NCBI RefSeq assembly: GCF_020991085.1
Contig: NZ_CP087719.1
Coordinates: 2,314,001 to 2,378,000 of the forward strand
DNA: 64,000 bases
Direction: 5' to 3'
Source of the DNA: Roseomonas sp. OT10
GTDB lineage: Bacteria > Pseudomonadota > Alphaproteobacteria > Acetobacterales > Acetobacteraceae
Within the stretch, counting starts at the first letter, position 1. Each line of letters starts with the position of its first letter. Positions 20,684 through 30,023 of the stretch are shown piece after piece. Under the pieces are notes generated by a model. The model saw nothing but the letters and a program-made list of their open reading frames with translations, was not told the origin of the DNA and made no database searches. Both the position numbers and the translations under genes were made by a program.

Positions 20684-22033
20684 TCAGGCGGCCTCCGCCA
20701 CCTCCAGCCTGTCGCGCCCGCCTGCCTTGGCCCGGTACAGCGCCGCATCGGCGCGGGCGATCAGCTTCTCCAGCTGCGAGCCGGCCGGCGCGGTGGCGCC
20801 GCCGATGCTGACGGTCACCGTCAGGGAGCCCTCCGCCGTGCGGATCGGCTCGCGCGACACCGCCTGGCGCAGCCGCTCCGCCACCGCCTGCATGTCGGCC
20901 AGGGTGCTTTCCGACATGATCACCAGGAATTCCTCGCCGCCGTAGCGGGCCACCACGTCCACGGCGCGCACGTGCTGCCGCAGCCGCTCCGCGACCTCCT
21001 TCAGCACGGCATCGCCGCAGGCATGGCCCAGCGTGTCGTTGACCCGCTTGAAGTGGTCCACGTCGAGAAGCAGCACCGTGGCGCCGCCGGCGCGCAGCAG
21101 CCCCTCCAGGTGGCGGGTGGCGTAGCGGCGGTTCCGCAGCCCGGTCAGCCCGTCCGTCACCGCCGCCTCCAGCGAGCGTTGCAGGTCGGCCCGCACGCGC
21201 TCCTGGTAGCGCTTGCGGCGGATCTGGTTGCGCGCCCGCGCCCGCAGCTCGTTGGGGTCGACCGGCCGCAGGACGTGATCGTTCGCGCCCAGGTCGAAGC
21301 CACGCAGCACCATCCCCTTCTGGTCGGCATCGCCGATCAGCAGCACGGGCAGGTCCCGCGTGGCGGTATGGGCCCGGAGGCGGGAGGCGAGGCGCAGCCC
21401 GTCCCCCCCATCCAGCGACAGGCTGAGGAGGGCGAGGTCGAACTCCTCCTCCAGGGCACAACGCCAGGCGGTGGCGGCATCGGCGGCCAGGGAGCTCAGG
21501 ACGCCATCGCGCGCCAGCACCTCCTGAAGCTCGGCGGCCTCCCGCGGGGTGCCGGTGGCGATCATGGCCCGCGCCCCGGCGACGCTGGCGGGGGGGTCCT
21601 CCGGCCGCTCCAGGCCCAGCTCCTCGGCGGTCTCGGACCGGATCCGGAAGGCATCCAGGACCTGCTTGGTCCGCAGCAGCGCGCGCAGGCGGGCAAACAG
21701 CGTCGCGTGGTCGACGGGCTTGGAGAGGAAGTCGTCCGCCCCGGCCTCCAGCCCCCGGACGCGCTCGCTCTGGTCGACCAGCGCCGTGATCATCACCACG
21801 GGGATGTGGGCGGTGGCATCGCGCGCCTTGAGCAGCCGGCAGACCTCGTAGCCGTCCATGCCGGGCATCATCACGTCCAGAAGGATGACGTCGGGCTTCC
21901 AGTCCACCGCCAGGCGCAGCGCCGCCGGGCCGGAATTGGCCAGGGCGACTTCGTAGTACTCCGCGCGCAGGCGCGCCTCGAGCAGCTGAAGGTTGGTGGC
22001 GATGTCGTCGACGACGAGGATGCGTGCGCTCAA
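20684..22033 (-). CDS. pleD: PleD-type response regulator diguanylate cyclase
   Basis: 449 residues with receiver, second receiver-like and GGDEF domains. REC1 has the acidic pocket VVDD and the phosphorylatable Asp53 in VILLDVMMPGMDG. REC2 is degenerate: the expected Asp is in LALLSLSLDGG, and it probably acts as a dimer adaptor. The GGDEF domain has the active GGEEF site and an RxxD inhibitory site (RAVD) five residues before it, so product inhibition by c-di-GMP is expected. In Caulobacter, PleD drives polar development. It starts with a TTG (22031-22033). The stop codon lies in the loop of a GCCGCC/GGCGGC hairpin (20678-20692). Confidence 0.95.
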   Translation of the reverse strand: MSARILVVDDIATNLQLLEARLRAEYYEVALANSGPAALRLAVDWKPDVILLDVMMPGMDGYEVCRLLKARDATAHIPVVMITALVDQSERVRGLEAGADDFLSKPVDHATLFARLRALLRTKQVLDAFRIRSETAEELGLERPEDPPASVAGARAMIATGTPREAAELQEVLARDGVLSSLAADAATAWRCALEEEFDLALLSLSLDGGDGLRLASRLRAHTATRDLPVLLIGDADQKGMVLRGFDLGANDHVLRPVDPNELRARARNQIRRKRYQERVRADLQRSLEAAVTDGLTGLRNRRYATRHLEGLLRAGGATVLLLDVDHFKRVNDTLGHACGDAVLKEVAERLRQHVRAVDVVARYGGEEFLVIMSESTLADMQAVAERLRQAVSREPIRTAEGSLTVTVSIGGATAPAGSQLEKLIARADAALYRAKAGGRDRLEVAEAA

Positions 22034-22295
22034 CAGGCCGGTTCCATCGGACGTGCGATCACCTTACCCCCGATCGGCAGGCCGGAGCACCGTCTGAAAT
22101 GAATGCGGCGGCGTTCCAGAACCGCCCGGGCAGCCCCGATCGCGATGCCGTCACGGCGGCCACAGTCTCGAATCACAGAGCCTGCTCTCCAGGATCGTTT
22201 CGGTGCCTAGCACAAGCCTGTCACGTGGCCCAGCGCGCCGAGCAACTTCCTCGCGCCGAAACCACCAGACACTCGCGCGGCGCGTGCCGCCCCCC

Positions 22296-22955
22296 TCATG
22301 GCCGGGAGCCATCGGCGTCCGGGCCACCGGAGGCAAGGACCACCTCCACCCCGTCCGGGCGCCGCAGATGGGCCACAAGCCTCGGCCGGGAGCCGGGCCG
22401 CGCCTCCGGGCTCCGGAGCCCCCGGGCGGCGAGCCGCCGGGCCACCCGCTCCGGGACCGGGTGCTCCGCCACGAAGCCGGTCAGGCGCATGCCGGAATCC
22501 GGCATCCGCGCCGCCACCGAGACGCCGCCGGGCCACTCGATCAGGCTCGGCACCAGCCCGTCCAGGGAATCGCGGGGCCGGGCGATCTGCCAGGAGAGCG
22601 CCCCCCGGCTCATGCGCAGCGGCGGCTCCGAATCCTCGCCCAGCGCCGCGGTCAGCGCGGCGATGTCGTCGCAGCGGGCGACATAGGTCAGCAGGGCGGG
22701 GGCCTGGCGCAGCCGGGCGCGCAGGGCGGGGTCGTCCAGGCCGAAGGGCCTCTCCCGGTCGGGGGACGGCTGCGCCGGGTCCGGGGCGATCACCTCCAGG
22801 TAGAGCGAGGGCCCCAGCCCCGCCAGGGCGTTGTGCGTGCCCCATCCGGGATGCGCGCCGCCGGCCGCGATGGCGATGCCGAGCGCCTCCCGCGCCCAGG
22901 CCGTCCCCTGCTCCAGCGTGTCGCAGCCGATGACGAGGTGGTCGAGTTCCGCCAT
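22296..22955 (-). CDS. VOC-family (glyoxalase-like) protein
   Basis: 219 residues resembling the Glyoxalase_3 branch of the vicinal oxygen chelate superfamily. The N-terminal module starts LDHLVIGCDTLEQGTAWAREALGI, followed by THNALAGLGPSLYLEVIAPDP, and a second half with RLTGFVAEHP. Metal-ligand candidates are His6 and the Glu of YLEVIAPD. The substrate is unknown. It lies 9 bp downstream of a GST on the same strand, so a detoxification pair is plausible by context only. Confidence 0.8.
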   Translation of the reverse strand: MAELDHLVIGCDTLEQGTAWAREALGIAIAAGGAHPGWGTHNALAGLGPSLYLEVIAPDPAQPSPDRERPFGLDDPALRARLRQAPALLTYVARCDDIAALTAALGEDSEPPLRMSRGALSWQIARPRDSLDGLVPSLIEWPGGVSVAARMPDSGMRLTGFVAEHPVPERVARRLAARGLRSPEARPGSRPRLVAHLRRPDGVEVVLASGGPDADGSRP

Positions 22956-22964
22956 GTCCCGCCC

Positions 22965-23660
22965 TCAGCGTGCCGCGAACTGGGTCTTGCCGAACAGCAC
23001 CTCGCGCTCCGCATCCGTCATGGGCGCGTTCCTCTGGTTCTCGCTCAGCACGGCGACGCCGCGCTGCACCGCCGGCCGCGCCGCGATCGCGTCGTGCCAG
23101 CGCCGCACGGAGGGGAACTCCGCCAGGTCGATGCCGCGGCGCTCCGGGTTGCGGATCCACGGGAAGGTGGCGATGTCGGCGATGGAGTAGGCGGCGCCCG
23201 CCAGGTACTCCGCTTCCGACAGGCGCTTCTCCAGCACGCGGTGCAGGCGTTTCACCTCGCTGGCGTAGCGCTCGATGGCGTAGGGGATCTTCTCCGGCGC
23301 GTAGTTGTTGAAGTGGCCGTACTGGCCGAACATCGGTCCGACGCCGCCCATCTGGAACATCAGCCACTGCAGGCAGGTGTAGCGCTCCGCCGGGTCCGCC
23401 GGGATCAGCATCCCCGCCTTCTCCGCCAGGTAGATCAGGATCGCGCCGCTCTCGAACAGCCGCATCTCCTTCCCGCCCGGCCCCTCCGGGTCGACGATCG
23501 CGGGAATGCGGTGGTTGGGCGTGATGGCCAGGAAGTCGGGCCGGAACTGCTCCCCCTTGCCGATGTTCACCGGGACGACCCGATAGGGCAGGCCCGTCTC
23601 CTCCAGGGCGATGTGGACCTTGTGGCCGTTGGGGGTGGGCCAGCTCCAGGCTTCGATCAT
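22965..23660 (-). CDS. Nu-class-like glutathione S-transferase, second paralogue
   Basis: 231 residues with the same layout as the GST at 3-632: TPNGHK motif near the N-terminus, NHRIPAIVD cis-Pro loop, LFESGAILIYLAEK, and the helical-domain WLMFQMGGVGPMFGQYGHF. The C-terminus is about 20 residues longer. ATG 23660 (MIEAWSWPTPNG) matches the paralogue's start, and the longer open frame upstream has no family resemblance. It is coupled to the VOC gene by a 9-bp gap. Confidence 0.9.
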   Translation of the reverse strand: MIEAWSWPTPNGHKVHIALEETGLPYRVVPVNIGKGEQFRPDFLAITPNHRIPAIVDPEGPGGKEMRLFESGAILIYLAEKAGMLIPADPAERYTCLQWLMFQMGGVGPMFGQYGHFNNYAPEKIPYAIERYASEVKRLHRVLEKRLSEAEYLAGAAYSIADIATFPWIRNPERRGIDLAEFPSVRRWHDAIAARPAVQRGVAVLSENQRNAPMTDAEREVLFGKTQFAAR

Positions 23661-23833
23661 GCGCCGCTCCTGCTTGGGGTCTGCCTGCCGAGATGGGAAG
23701 CGCGGCGTTGCGGCGGAAGCGTCCCGGCTCCCCTGGGCCGCGTGAAAAACGGCGCCGCGGCGGGGGCCGGGCCGCGCCGATTGCGCCCCCCGCCGGCGGG
23801 GATCACCATGGGCCCAGACGGGGAGGCCGGCAC

Positions 23834-25072
23834 ATGACCGGATGGGACAGCACCCAGGCCGAGGCATTCCAGGGCCCCGACGGCCTGATCGACGTGCGGC
23901 GGCTGATCGCCGGCACCGACGGCGCCACCCATGCGGACCGGGCGGACCGCTACTACCACGCGGTCCGGCTGAGCGACCCGCAGTTCCGCAAGCCCTTCGG
24001 CGACCCGGCCATGGCGCGGGACATGCTCCGCAAGCTGACCCTGGCCATGCAGCTGCTCGATGCCCGGCCGGGGCAGCGCGTGCTGGACTATGGCTGCGGC
24101 ACCGGCTGGCTCTGCCGTGCCCTGGCGCAGCAGGGGCTGGAGGTGGTGGGGGTGGACGTCTCGGCGGCCGCGCTGGAGAAGTCGGCCGCCTATACCAGCC
24201 TGCACGCCCCCCACCTCGCCGCCCGGATCCGGCTGGAGCCGATGGACGGCACTGCCCTGCCGCTGGAGGACGCCTCCGTGCAGCGCATCCTCTGCTATGA
24301 CGTCCTCCACCACCTGCACGACCCCGGCGCGGCGCTGCACGAGATGGCGCGGGTGCTGGCGCCGGGCGGCCGCGCCGCCTTCATCGAGCCGGGGCCGCGC
24401 CATTCCCGCGCCGCCACCTCCCAGGCGGAGATGCGCGCCCATGGCGTGATCGAGAACGACGTGGACATCGCCGCGGTCTGGACCATGGCGCAGGCGGCCG
24501 GCTTCTCCGGCTGCGAGGTGGCGGTGGTGCCGAACATGCCCGTGCTGCTGCCCGTGGAGGCCTTCTGCGCCGAGGAGACGCGCGCCGCCCGCGGCGCCGC
24601 CCCGGAGGCGGCGATGGTGCAGCGGGTCTTCGAACGGCTGGATCCCTGGATCCTCAACATCCGCGCCTTCGTCCTGCACCGCCGCCCGGCCGGGCAGGCG
24701 GAGGATGCTCCCCTTCCCGGCGCCGGCGAAGCGCGGCTGACCGGCGCCATCGCCCTGCACGCCAGCGGGCCGGCCTGGCTGCTGCGGGTGACCAACCCGG
24801 GACCCTATCGCTGGCCGCCGGCGGGCAGCGGCACGGGCAGCGTGAATCTCGGGCTGATGCGCCGGCTGGCGGACGGGACGCTGGAGCGCGACTTCCGCCG
24901 CCTCCGACTCGCCGCGCGCGAGGTGCGGCCGGGCGAGACGGTGGAGCTGCCGCTGGAACTGCCCCGGGCCGACCCCGCGGTGGCGGGCTACATCCTCGAC
25001 CTGGTGGCCGAGGGGGTCGCCTGGTTCGGGCTGAACATCGAGGTGCCGCGCGAGGCCCTCCCGCGCGGCTGA
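23834..25072 (+). CDS. SAM-dependent methyltransferase with C-terminal beta-sandwich domain
   Basis: 412 residues. The class I methyltransferase core has motif I VLDYGCGTGWLCRAL (from residue 83), VVGVDVS as motif II, and the LCYDVLHHLHDPGAALHEMARVLAPGG region of methyltransferase family 11. The last about 100 residues (VNLGLMRRLADG, RPGETVELPLEL, AGYILDLVAEGVAWFG) form a separate domain of the kind seen fused to glycosyltransferases and other polysaccharide enzymes in Acetobacteraceae, possibly sugar-binding. ATG 23834 was chosen because the upstream frame is low-complexity Arg/Gly. The gene ends four bases from the convergent aminotransferase. Confidence 0.82.
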   Translation: MTGWDSTQAEAFQGPDGLIDVRRLIAGTDGATHADRADRYYHAVRLSDPQFRKPFGDPAMARDMLRKLTLAMQLLDARPGQRVLDYGCGTGWLCRALAQQGLEVVGVDVSAAALEKSAAYTSLHAPHLAARIRLEPMDGTALPLEDASVQRILCYDVLHHLHDPGAALHEMARVLAPGGRAAFIEPGPRHSRAATSQAEMRAHGVIENDVDIAAVWTMAQAAGFSGCEVAVVPNMPVLLPVEAFCAEETRAARGAAPEAAMVQRVFERLDPWILNIRAFVLHRRPAGQAEDAPLPGAGEARLTGAIALHASGPAWLLRVTNPGPYRWPPAGSGTGSVNLGLMRRLADGTLERDFRRLRLAAREVRPGETVELPLELPRADPAVAGYILDLVAEGVAWFGLNIEVPREALPRG

Positions 25073-25075
25073 GCC

Positions 25076-26260
25076 TCAGCCGTTGCCGGAGAGGTAGTCC
25101 ATCGCCGCCTGGGCACCTCCCGGGCTGTAGGGGATGCCCGCGACCTTCAGCCCCATCTCCACGCCGGAGAGCGTGCCCATCAGCTGCAGGTCGCCGAGGT
25201 CGCCCAGGTGGCCGATGCGGAAGACCCGGTCCTTCAGCCGGCCCAGGCCGTTGCCGAGGGACATGTTGAACCGCTCCAGGATCGCGGCGCGCAGCCCGTC
25301 GGCCGAATGCCCCTCCGGCACGCGCACGGCGGTGAGCGCGGAGGAGTATTCCTCCGGCTCGGCGCACTGCACCTCCAGCCCCCAGTGGCGGACGGCGCGG
25401 CGGGTGGCCTCGGCATGACGGTCGTGCCGGGCGAGCACCGCGTCCAGCCCCGCCTCCTCGATCATGTCGAGCGCGGCATCGAGACCGTAGAGCAGGTTGG
25501 TCGCGGGGGTATAGGGGAAGTAGCCGGTCGGGTTGATCGCCAGCATCGCCTTCCAGTCCCAGAAGGCGCGCGGCAGCTTCGCCGTCTCGGCCGCCTTCAG
25601 CGCCTTGGCGCTGATCGCGTTGAAGCTCAGCCCCGGCGGCAGCATCAGCCCCTTCTGCGAGCCGGCCACGGTCACGTCGATGCCCCAGTCATCGTGGCGC
25701 AGGTCCACGCTGCCCAGGCCGCTGATGGTGTCGACCAGCAGCAGCGCGGGGTGCCCCGCCTCGTCGATGGCGCGGCGCACGGCGGCGACGCGGCTGGTGG
25801 AGCCGGTGCTGGTCTCGTTGTGGACGACGCAGACCGCCTTGATGGCGTGGCCCTGGTCCGCCTGCAGCGCCTCGCCGATCGCGGCGGCATCGGCGCCACG
25901 GCGCCAGTCGGTCGGGATCAGCTCGGGCTTCAGGGCCAGGCGGGTCGCCATCTCGTGCCAGAGATGCGCGAACCAGCCCGTCTCGCACATCACGATGCGG
26001 TCGCCGGGCGAGAGGGTGTTGACCAGCGCCGCCTCCCAGGCCCCGGTGCCGGAGGCGGGGTAGATCACCACGTCGCCCGTGGTGCGGAAGACCTTCTTCA
26101 CCTTCCCCAGCAGCGCCTTGCCGAAGACGCCGAATTCCGGTCCGCGATGGTCCATGGTGGGGTTGTCGATGGCCCGCAGCACCCGGTCGGGCACGTTGGT
26201 CGGGCCAGGGATCTGCAGGAAATGACGCCCCTGGGTCGGTCGCGTCTCGATATAGGCCAT
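25076..26260 (-). CDS. Class V aminotransferase, serine-glyoxylate type
   Basis: 394-residue PLP enzyme of the SgaA/AGXT group (serine or alanine + glyoxylate to glycine). Hallmarks are FLQIPGPTNVPDRVLRAID at the N-terminus, YPASGTGAWEAALVNTLSPGD, the VDTISGLGSVDLRHDDWGID pocket with its Asp, and the PLP Lys203 in VAGSQKGLMLPPG. ATG 26260 is preceded on the same strand by a GGGGG-rich stretch, and the alternative upstream ATG has no homology. It is divergent from a large D-2-hydroxyacid dehydrogenase; both act near glyoxylate/glycolate metabolism, so shared regulation is possible. The divergent gap is only 110 bp. Confidence 0.92.
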   Translation of the reverse strand: MAYIETRPTQGRHFLQIPGPTNVPDRVLRAIDNPTMDHRGPEFGVFGKALLGKVKKVFRTTGDVVIYPASGTGAWEAALVNTLSPGDRIVMCETGWFAHLWHEMATRLALKPELIPTDWRRGADAAAIGEALQADQGHAIKAVCVVHNETSTGSTSRVAAVRRAIDEAGHPALLLVDTISGLGSVDLRHDDWGIDVTVAGSQKGLMLPPGLSFNAISAKALKAAETAKLPRAFWDWKAMLAINPTGYFPYTPATNLLYGLDAALDMIEEAGLDAVLARHDRHAEATRRAVRHWGLEVQCAEPEEYSSALTAVRVPEGHSADGLRAAILERFNMSLGNGLGRLKDRVFRIGHLGDLGDLQLMGTLSGVEMGLKVAGIPYSPGGAQAAMDYLSGNG

Positions 26261-26370
26261 CGGCTTGTTCCCCCGGTTCGGACCCCCTCTTTGCCCCCGC
26301 CTCCCGGGTGGCGCAATCTGCACCGCAGCAGCCGCCGGCGCAGACCGGCCCAGGATCCCGGGGAGCCAGC

Positions 26371-29310
26371 ATGAACGCCATCCAGACTGCGCGGACCCTC
26401 CCCGGCGACCCGCGCCCCGGGGAGCAGAGGCTGGCCGCGCGGCTGCGGCGGGAGACGGCGGGCGAGGTGCTGTTCCGCCGGGCCGACCGCGGCCGTTACG
26501 CCACCGATGCCAGCATCTACCAGGTGGAGCCGATCGGCGTGCTGGTGCCGCGCAGCCTGGCCGATGTGGAGGCGGCGCTGGCCATCTGCCGCGAGGAGGG
26601 CGTGCCCGCCCTGCCGCGCGGCGGCGGCACCTCGCAATGCGGGCAGACGGTGAACCGCGCGCTGGTGCTGGACTGCTCGCGCCACCTGCGCAACGTGCTG
26701 GACATCGACGCGAAGGCGATGCGCGCGACGGTGCAGCCGGGCCTCGCGCTGGGGGCGCTGAACGACGCGCTGAAGGCGCACAGGCTGTTCTTCCCGGTCG
26801 ATCCCTCCACCTGGGCGCGCTGCACCATCGGCGGCATGGCGGGGAACAACTCCTGCGGGTCGAAATCCATCCGCTACGGTCTGATGGCGGACAACGTCAC
26901 CGCCATCGATGCGCTGCTGGCCGACGGCACCGCCTTCCGCTTCGGCGACCTGCCGGACAACCTGGGCGACGACGTGCCGGGCGGCGTGGCCGACCTCGTG
27001 CAGCGGCTCCGCGCCCTGGGCGCGCGCGAGGCGGAGGAGATCGCGGCGCGCTTCCCGCGCCAGCTCCGCCGCGTCGGCGGCTACAACATCGATGCGCTGA
27101 CGCCGGCGGCGCGCGACACGGGGCGCGGCAACCTCGCGCGACTCCTGGTGGGGAGCGAGGGGACGCTGGCCTTCTCCGCCGCGCTGGAATTGAAGCTGTG
27201 GCCGGTCAAGCCGCGCAAGGTGCTGGGCATCTGCCAGTTCCCGACCTTCCGCGCCGCCATGGCCGCGTCGAAGCACCTCGTCGCGCTCGACCCGGAGGCG
27301 GTGGAGCTGGTGGACCGGACGATGATCGACCTCGGCCGCTCCATCCCGATCTACCGCGCGACGATCGACAAGATGGTGCTGGGCGAGCCGGACAGCCTGC
27401 TGATCGTCGAGTTCCACGGCGACGACGACGGCGTGCTGCTGCGCGAGCTGGACCGGCTGGAGGAGGCGATGGGCGACCTCGGCTATCCCGGCGCCGTGGT
27501 GCGCGCGACGGACCCAGGGTTCCAGGCGGCCATCGCGGAGGTGCGCGAGGCGGGGCTGAACATCATGATGAGCATGGAGGGCGACGGGAAGCCCGTCTCC
27601 TTCATCGAGGACACGGCCGTCGATCTCGACGACCTCGCCGACTACACGGAACGCCTGAACGAGGTGTTCAAGCGCCACGGCACCAAGGGCACCTGGTACG
27701 CCCATGCCAGCGTCGGCTGCCTGCATGTCCGCCCCGTGCTGAACATGAAGGAGGGCGAGGACGTCCGCCGGATGCGCGCCATCGCGGAGGAATGCTTCGC
27801 CCTGGTGCGCGACTACAAGGGCAGCCATTCCGGCGAGCACGGCGACGGCATCGTACGCTCGGAATTCCACGAGCCGATGTTCGGCGCCCGCATCGTCCGC
27901 GCCTTCGAGGCGGTGAAGGACGCCTTCGACCCGAAGGGGCTGCTGAACCCCGGCCGCGTGGTGCGGGCGCCGCGGATGGATGACCGCACGCTGTTCCGCT
28001 ACCCGCCCGGCTATGCGGCGGATGAGAGCATCCGCCCGGTGCTGGACTGGTCCGACCATCCCGGGCCGCTGGGAGGTTTCCTCGGCGCCGTGGAGATGTG
28101 CAACAGCAACGGCACCTGCCGGAAGTTCGACGCGAACGTCATGTGCCCCTCCTTCCGCGTCACCCGCGCGGAGGAGCACCTGACGCGCGGCCGCGCCAAC
28201 ACGCTGCGCCTCGCGCTCACGGGACAGCTCGGCCCCGATGCGCTGGCCTCGGACGAGGTCGCCTCGGCGCTCTCGCTCTGCGTCTCCTGCAAGGGCTGCA
28301 AGCGCGAATGCCCGACCGGCGTGGACATGGCCAAGATGAAGATCGAGGTTCTGCACGCGCGCGCGAAGAAGCACGGCGTCGCCGCGAAGGACCGGCTGGT
28401 GGCGGAGCTGCCGCGCTGGGCCTCCTTGGCCGCGCGGGTTCCGGGCGCTGTGGCCTGGCGCGATTCCAGCCCGTGGCTGGCGCGCCTGTCCGAACGCTGG
28501 CTGGGGCTGGCGGCGACACGCTCCCTGCCCCGCTTCGCGCCCCATCCCTTCCGCGACGCGGAGCTGGACGGCGCGCCCCCCGCCCGGCGCGGCGACGTGC
28601 TGCTGCTGGCCGACACCTTCAACCGCTGGATGGAGCCGGAGAACCTACGCGCCGCGGTCCGGGTGCTGCGCGCCGCGGGCTGGCGCGCGGTGGCTCCGAA
28701 GGCCCCGGGGCGGCCGCTCTGCTGCGGGCGGACCTACCTCGCCGCCGGTTTGGTGGAGCGGGCGCGCGAGGAGGCGCAGCGGATGCTCGATGCGCTCTCC
28801 GCCACCGACGCGCCCGTGCTGGGGCTCGAACCCTCCTGCCTGCTCACGCTGCGCGACGAGTTCCGCTCGATGCTGCCCGGGAGGGCCACCCAGCGCCTGT
28901 CGGAGCGCGCCCTGCTGCTGTCGGAGTTCCTGGCGCGCGAGAAGGCGGAGCTTCCCCTGCGCGCCACCGCCCCGGCGGCGCATGTCCATGGCCATTGCCA
29001 CCAGAAGGCCTTCGGCGCCTTCCCCGATGCGGTGGCGGCGCTGAAGCGCATCCCCGGGCTGGCGGTGACGCCGATCGCCTCCTCCTGCTGCGGCATGGCC
29101 GGCGCCTTCGGCTACGACGCGAAGCATCAGGCGGAGAGCCGCGCCATGGGCGAGCTCTCCCTGGCGCCCGCCGTGCGCGCGGCGCCGGCGGAGCACCTGA
29201 TCGTCGCGGACGGCACCTCCTGCCGCCACCAGATCCACGACCTCACCGGGCGCGAGGCGCTGCATTCCGTGCGCGTGCTCGACCGGGCCCTGGCGGAGCA
29301 GACCCCATGA
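26371..29310 (+). CDS. FAD/4Fe-4S D-2-hydroxyacid dehydrogenase (YdiJ/GlcD-GlcF fusion type)
   Basis: 979 residues, near the length of E. coli YdiJ (D-2-hydroxyglutarate dehydrogenase). The N-terminal half is a PCMH-type FAD domain (PRGGGTSQCGQTVN, STWARCTIGGMAGNNSCGS) followed by an FAD-linked oxidase C-terminal domain (HVRPVLNMKEG, SGEHGDGIVRSEF, KDAFDPKGLLNPGR). The second half is a two-cluster ferredoxin: CNSNGTCRKFD (from Cys577) and CVSCKGCKRECPTG (from Cys637), then two CCG domains (LCCGRTY at 784 and SSCCGMAG). It should oxidise D-lactate, D-2-hydroxyglutarate or glycolate into the quinone pool. ATG 26371 follows GGGAG. A 4-bp ATGA overlap couples it to the DUF924 gene. Confidence 0.93.
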   Translation: MNAIQTARTLPGDPRPGEQRLAARLRRETAGEVLFRRADRGRYATDASIYQVEPIGVLVPRSLADVEAALAICREEGVPALPRGGGTSQCGQTVNRALVLDCSRHLRNVLDIDAKAMRATVQPGLALGALNDALKAHRLFFPVDPSTWARCTIGGMAGNNSCGSKSIRYGLMADNVTAIDALLADGTAFRFGDLPDNLGDDVPGGVADLVQRLRALGAREAEEIAARFPRQLRRVGGYNIDALTPAARDTGRGNLARLLVGSEGTLAFSAALELKLWPVKPRKVLGICQFPTFRAAMAASKHLVALDPEAVELVDRTMIDLGRSIPIYRATIDKMVLGEPDSLLIVEFHGDDDGVLLRELDRLEEAMGDLGYPGAVVRATDPGFQAAIAEVREAGLNIMMSMEGDGKPVSFIEDTAVDLDDLADYTERLNEVFKRHGTKGTWYAHASVGCLHVRPVLNMKEGEDVRRMRAIAEECFALVRDYKGSHSGEHGDGIVRSEFHEPMFGARIVRAFEAVKDAFDPKGLLNPGRVVRAPRMDDRTLFRYPPGYAADESIRPVLDWSDHPGPLGGFLGAVEMCNSNGTCRKFDANVMCPSFRVTRAEEHLTRGRANTLRLALTGQLGPDALASDEVASALSLCVSCKGCKRECPTGVDMAKMKIEVLHARAKKHGVAAKDRLVAELPRWASLAARVPGAVAWRDSSPWLARLSERWLGLAATRSLPRFAPHPFRDAELDGAPPARRGDVLLLADTFNRWMEPENLRAAVRVLRAAGWRAVAPKAPGRPLCCGRTYLAAGLVERAREEAQRMLDALSATDAPVLGLEPSCLLTLRDEFRSMLPGRATQRLSERALLLSEFLAREKAELPLRATAPAAHVHGHCHQKAFGAFPDAVAALKRIPGLAVTPIASSCCGMAGAFGYDAKHQAESRAMGELSLAPAVRAAPAEHLIVADGTSCRHQIHDLTGREALHSVRVLDRALAEQTP

Positions 29311-29882
29311 GCACAGCCGACGCCGTCCTCGACTTCTGGTTCCGGGGCGACCGCGAGACCTTCCAGCCCCGCTGGTTCAGGCCGGACCCGTCCTTCGACG
29401 CCGAATGCCGCGACAGCTTCGGCGTGGAGGCGGAGGCGGCGCGGCAGGGCCGCCTCGACGGCTGGGCGGAGACACCGCGCGGCGCCCTGGCGCTGGCCCT
29501 GCTACTGGACCAGTTCCCGCGCAACCTGCACCGGGGGAAGGCCGGGGCCTTCGCCGCCGACCCGGCTGCCCAGGCGCTGGCGCGGCAGGTCGTGCTGGAG
29601 CGGCGGTTCGACCTGGCCCTGACGCCGACCGAGCGGGTCTTCCTCTACCTGCCCTTCGAACACGCGGAGTCCCTTGCGGCCCAGGATGTCTCCGTCGCCC
29701 TGTTCGAGGGGTTGCGCGATGCCGCCACGCACGCGGCGCCGGGCGGCAGCATCGCCTATGCCTGGGAGCACCGGGCCGTCCTACGGCGATTCGGACGTTT
29801 CCCTGGACGGAACGCAGCCCTGGGACGGGTGAGCACGGCGGCGGAGGAAGCCTATCTCGCCTCGGGGCAGGCCCGCTTCTGA
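29307..29882 (+). CDS. DUF924 family protein
   Basis: 191 residues. Family features are VLDFWFRGD at the N-terminus, the WFRPDPSFD segment, LLDQFPRNLHRG in the middle and ERVFLYLPFEHAES. All-alpha TPR-like fold in known members; molecular function unknown. The start ATG overlaps the stop of the hydroxyacid dehydrogenase (ATGA, 29307-29310), so the two are translated from one mRNA. The DNA for about 140 bp after it is less GC-rich and contains the promoter region for the OmpA-type gene. Confidence 0.88.
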   Translation: MSTADAVLDFWFRGDRETFQPRWFRPDPSFDAECRDSFGVEAEAARQGRLDGWAETPRGALALALLLDQFPRNLHRGKAGAFAADPAAQALARQVVLERRFDLALTPTERVFLYLPFEHAESLAAQDVSVALFEGLRDAATHAAPGGSIAYAWEHRAVLRRFGRFPGRNAALGRVSTAAEEAYLASGQARF

Positions 29883-30023
29883 CGCGGTAATGTGGCGGTT
29901 TTGCAACATGCGCGTCCTGGAAGCCGGACGCCGCGGCGCCTCGCAACCTGGTGAATTCGTCGCGCTTATGACCTGTGCGAGTTGCAGTCCATGCACTCGA
30001 TGCTTCGAACGAAGGTCTCCTCC

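Noticed and set aside
22034-22295. Possible gene or RNA between pleD and the VOC gene
   Set aside because: 262 bp with no frame resembling a family, no clear hairpin and no promoter pair that I could support.
26098-28545. Large minus-strand open frame opposite the D-2-hydroxyacid dehydrogenase
   Set aside because: Antisense shadow of a gene with full Fe-S and FAD motifs; no domain of its own.
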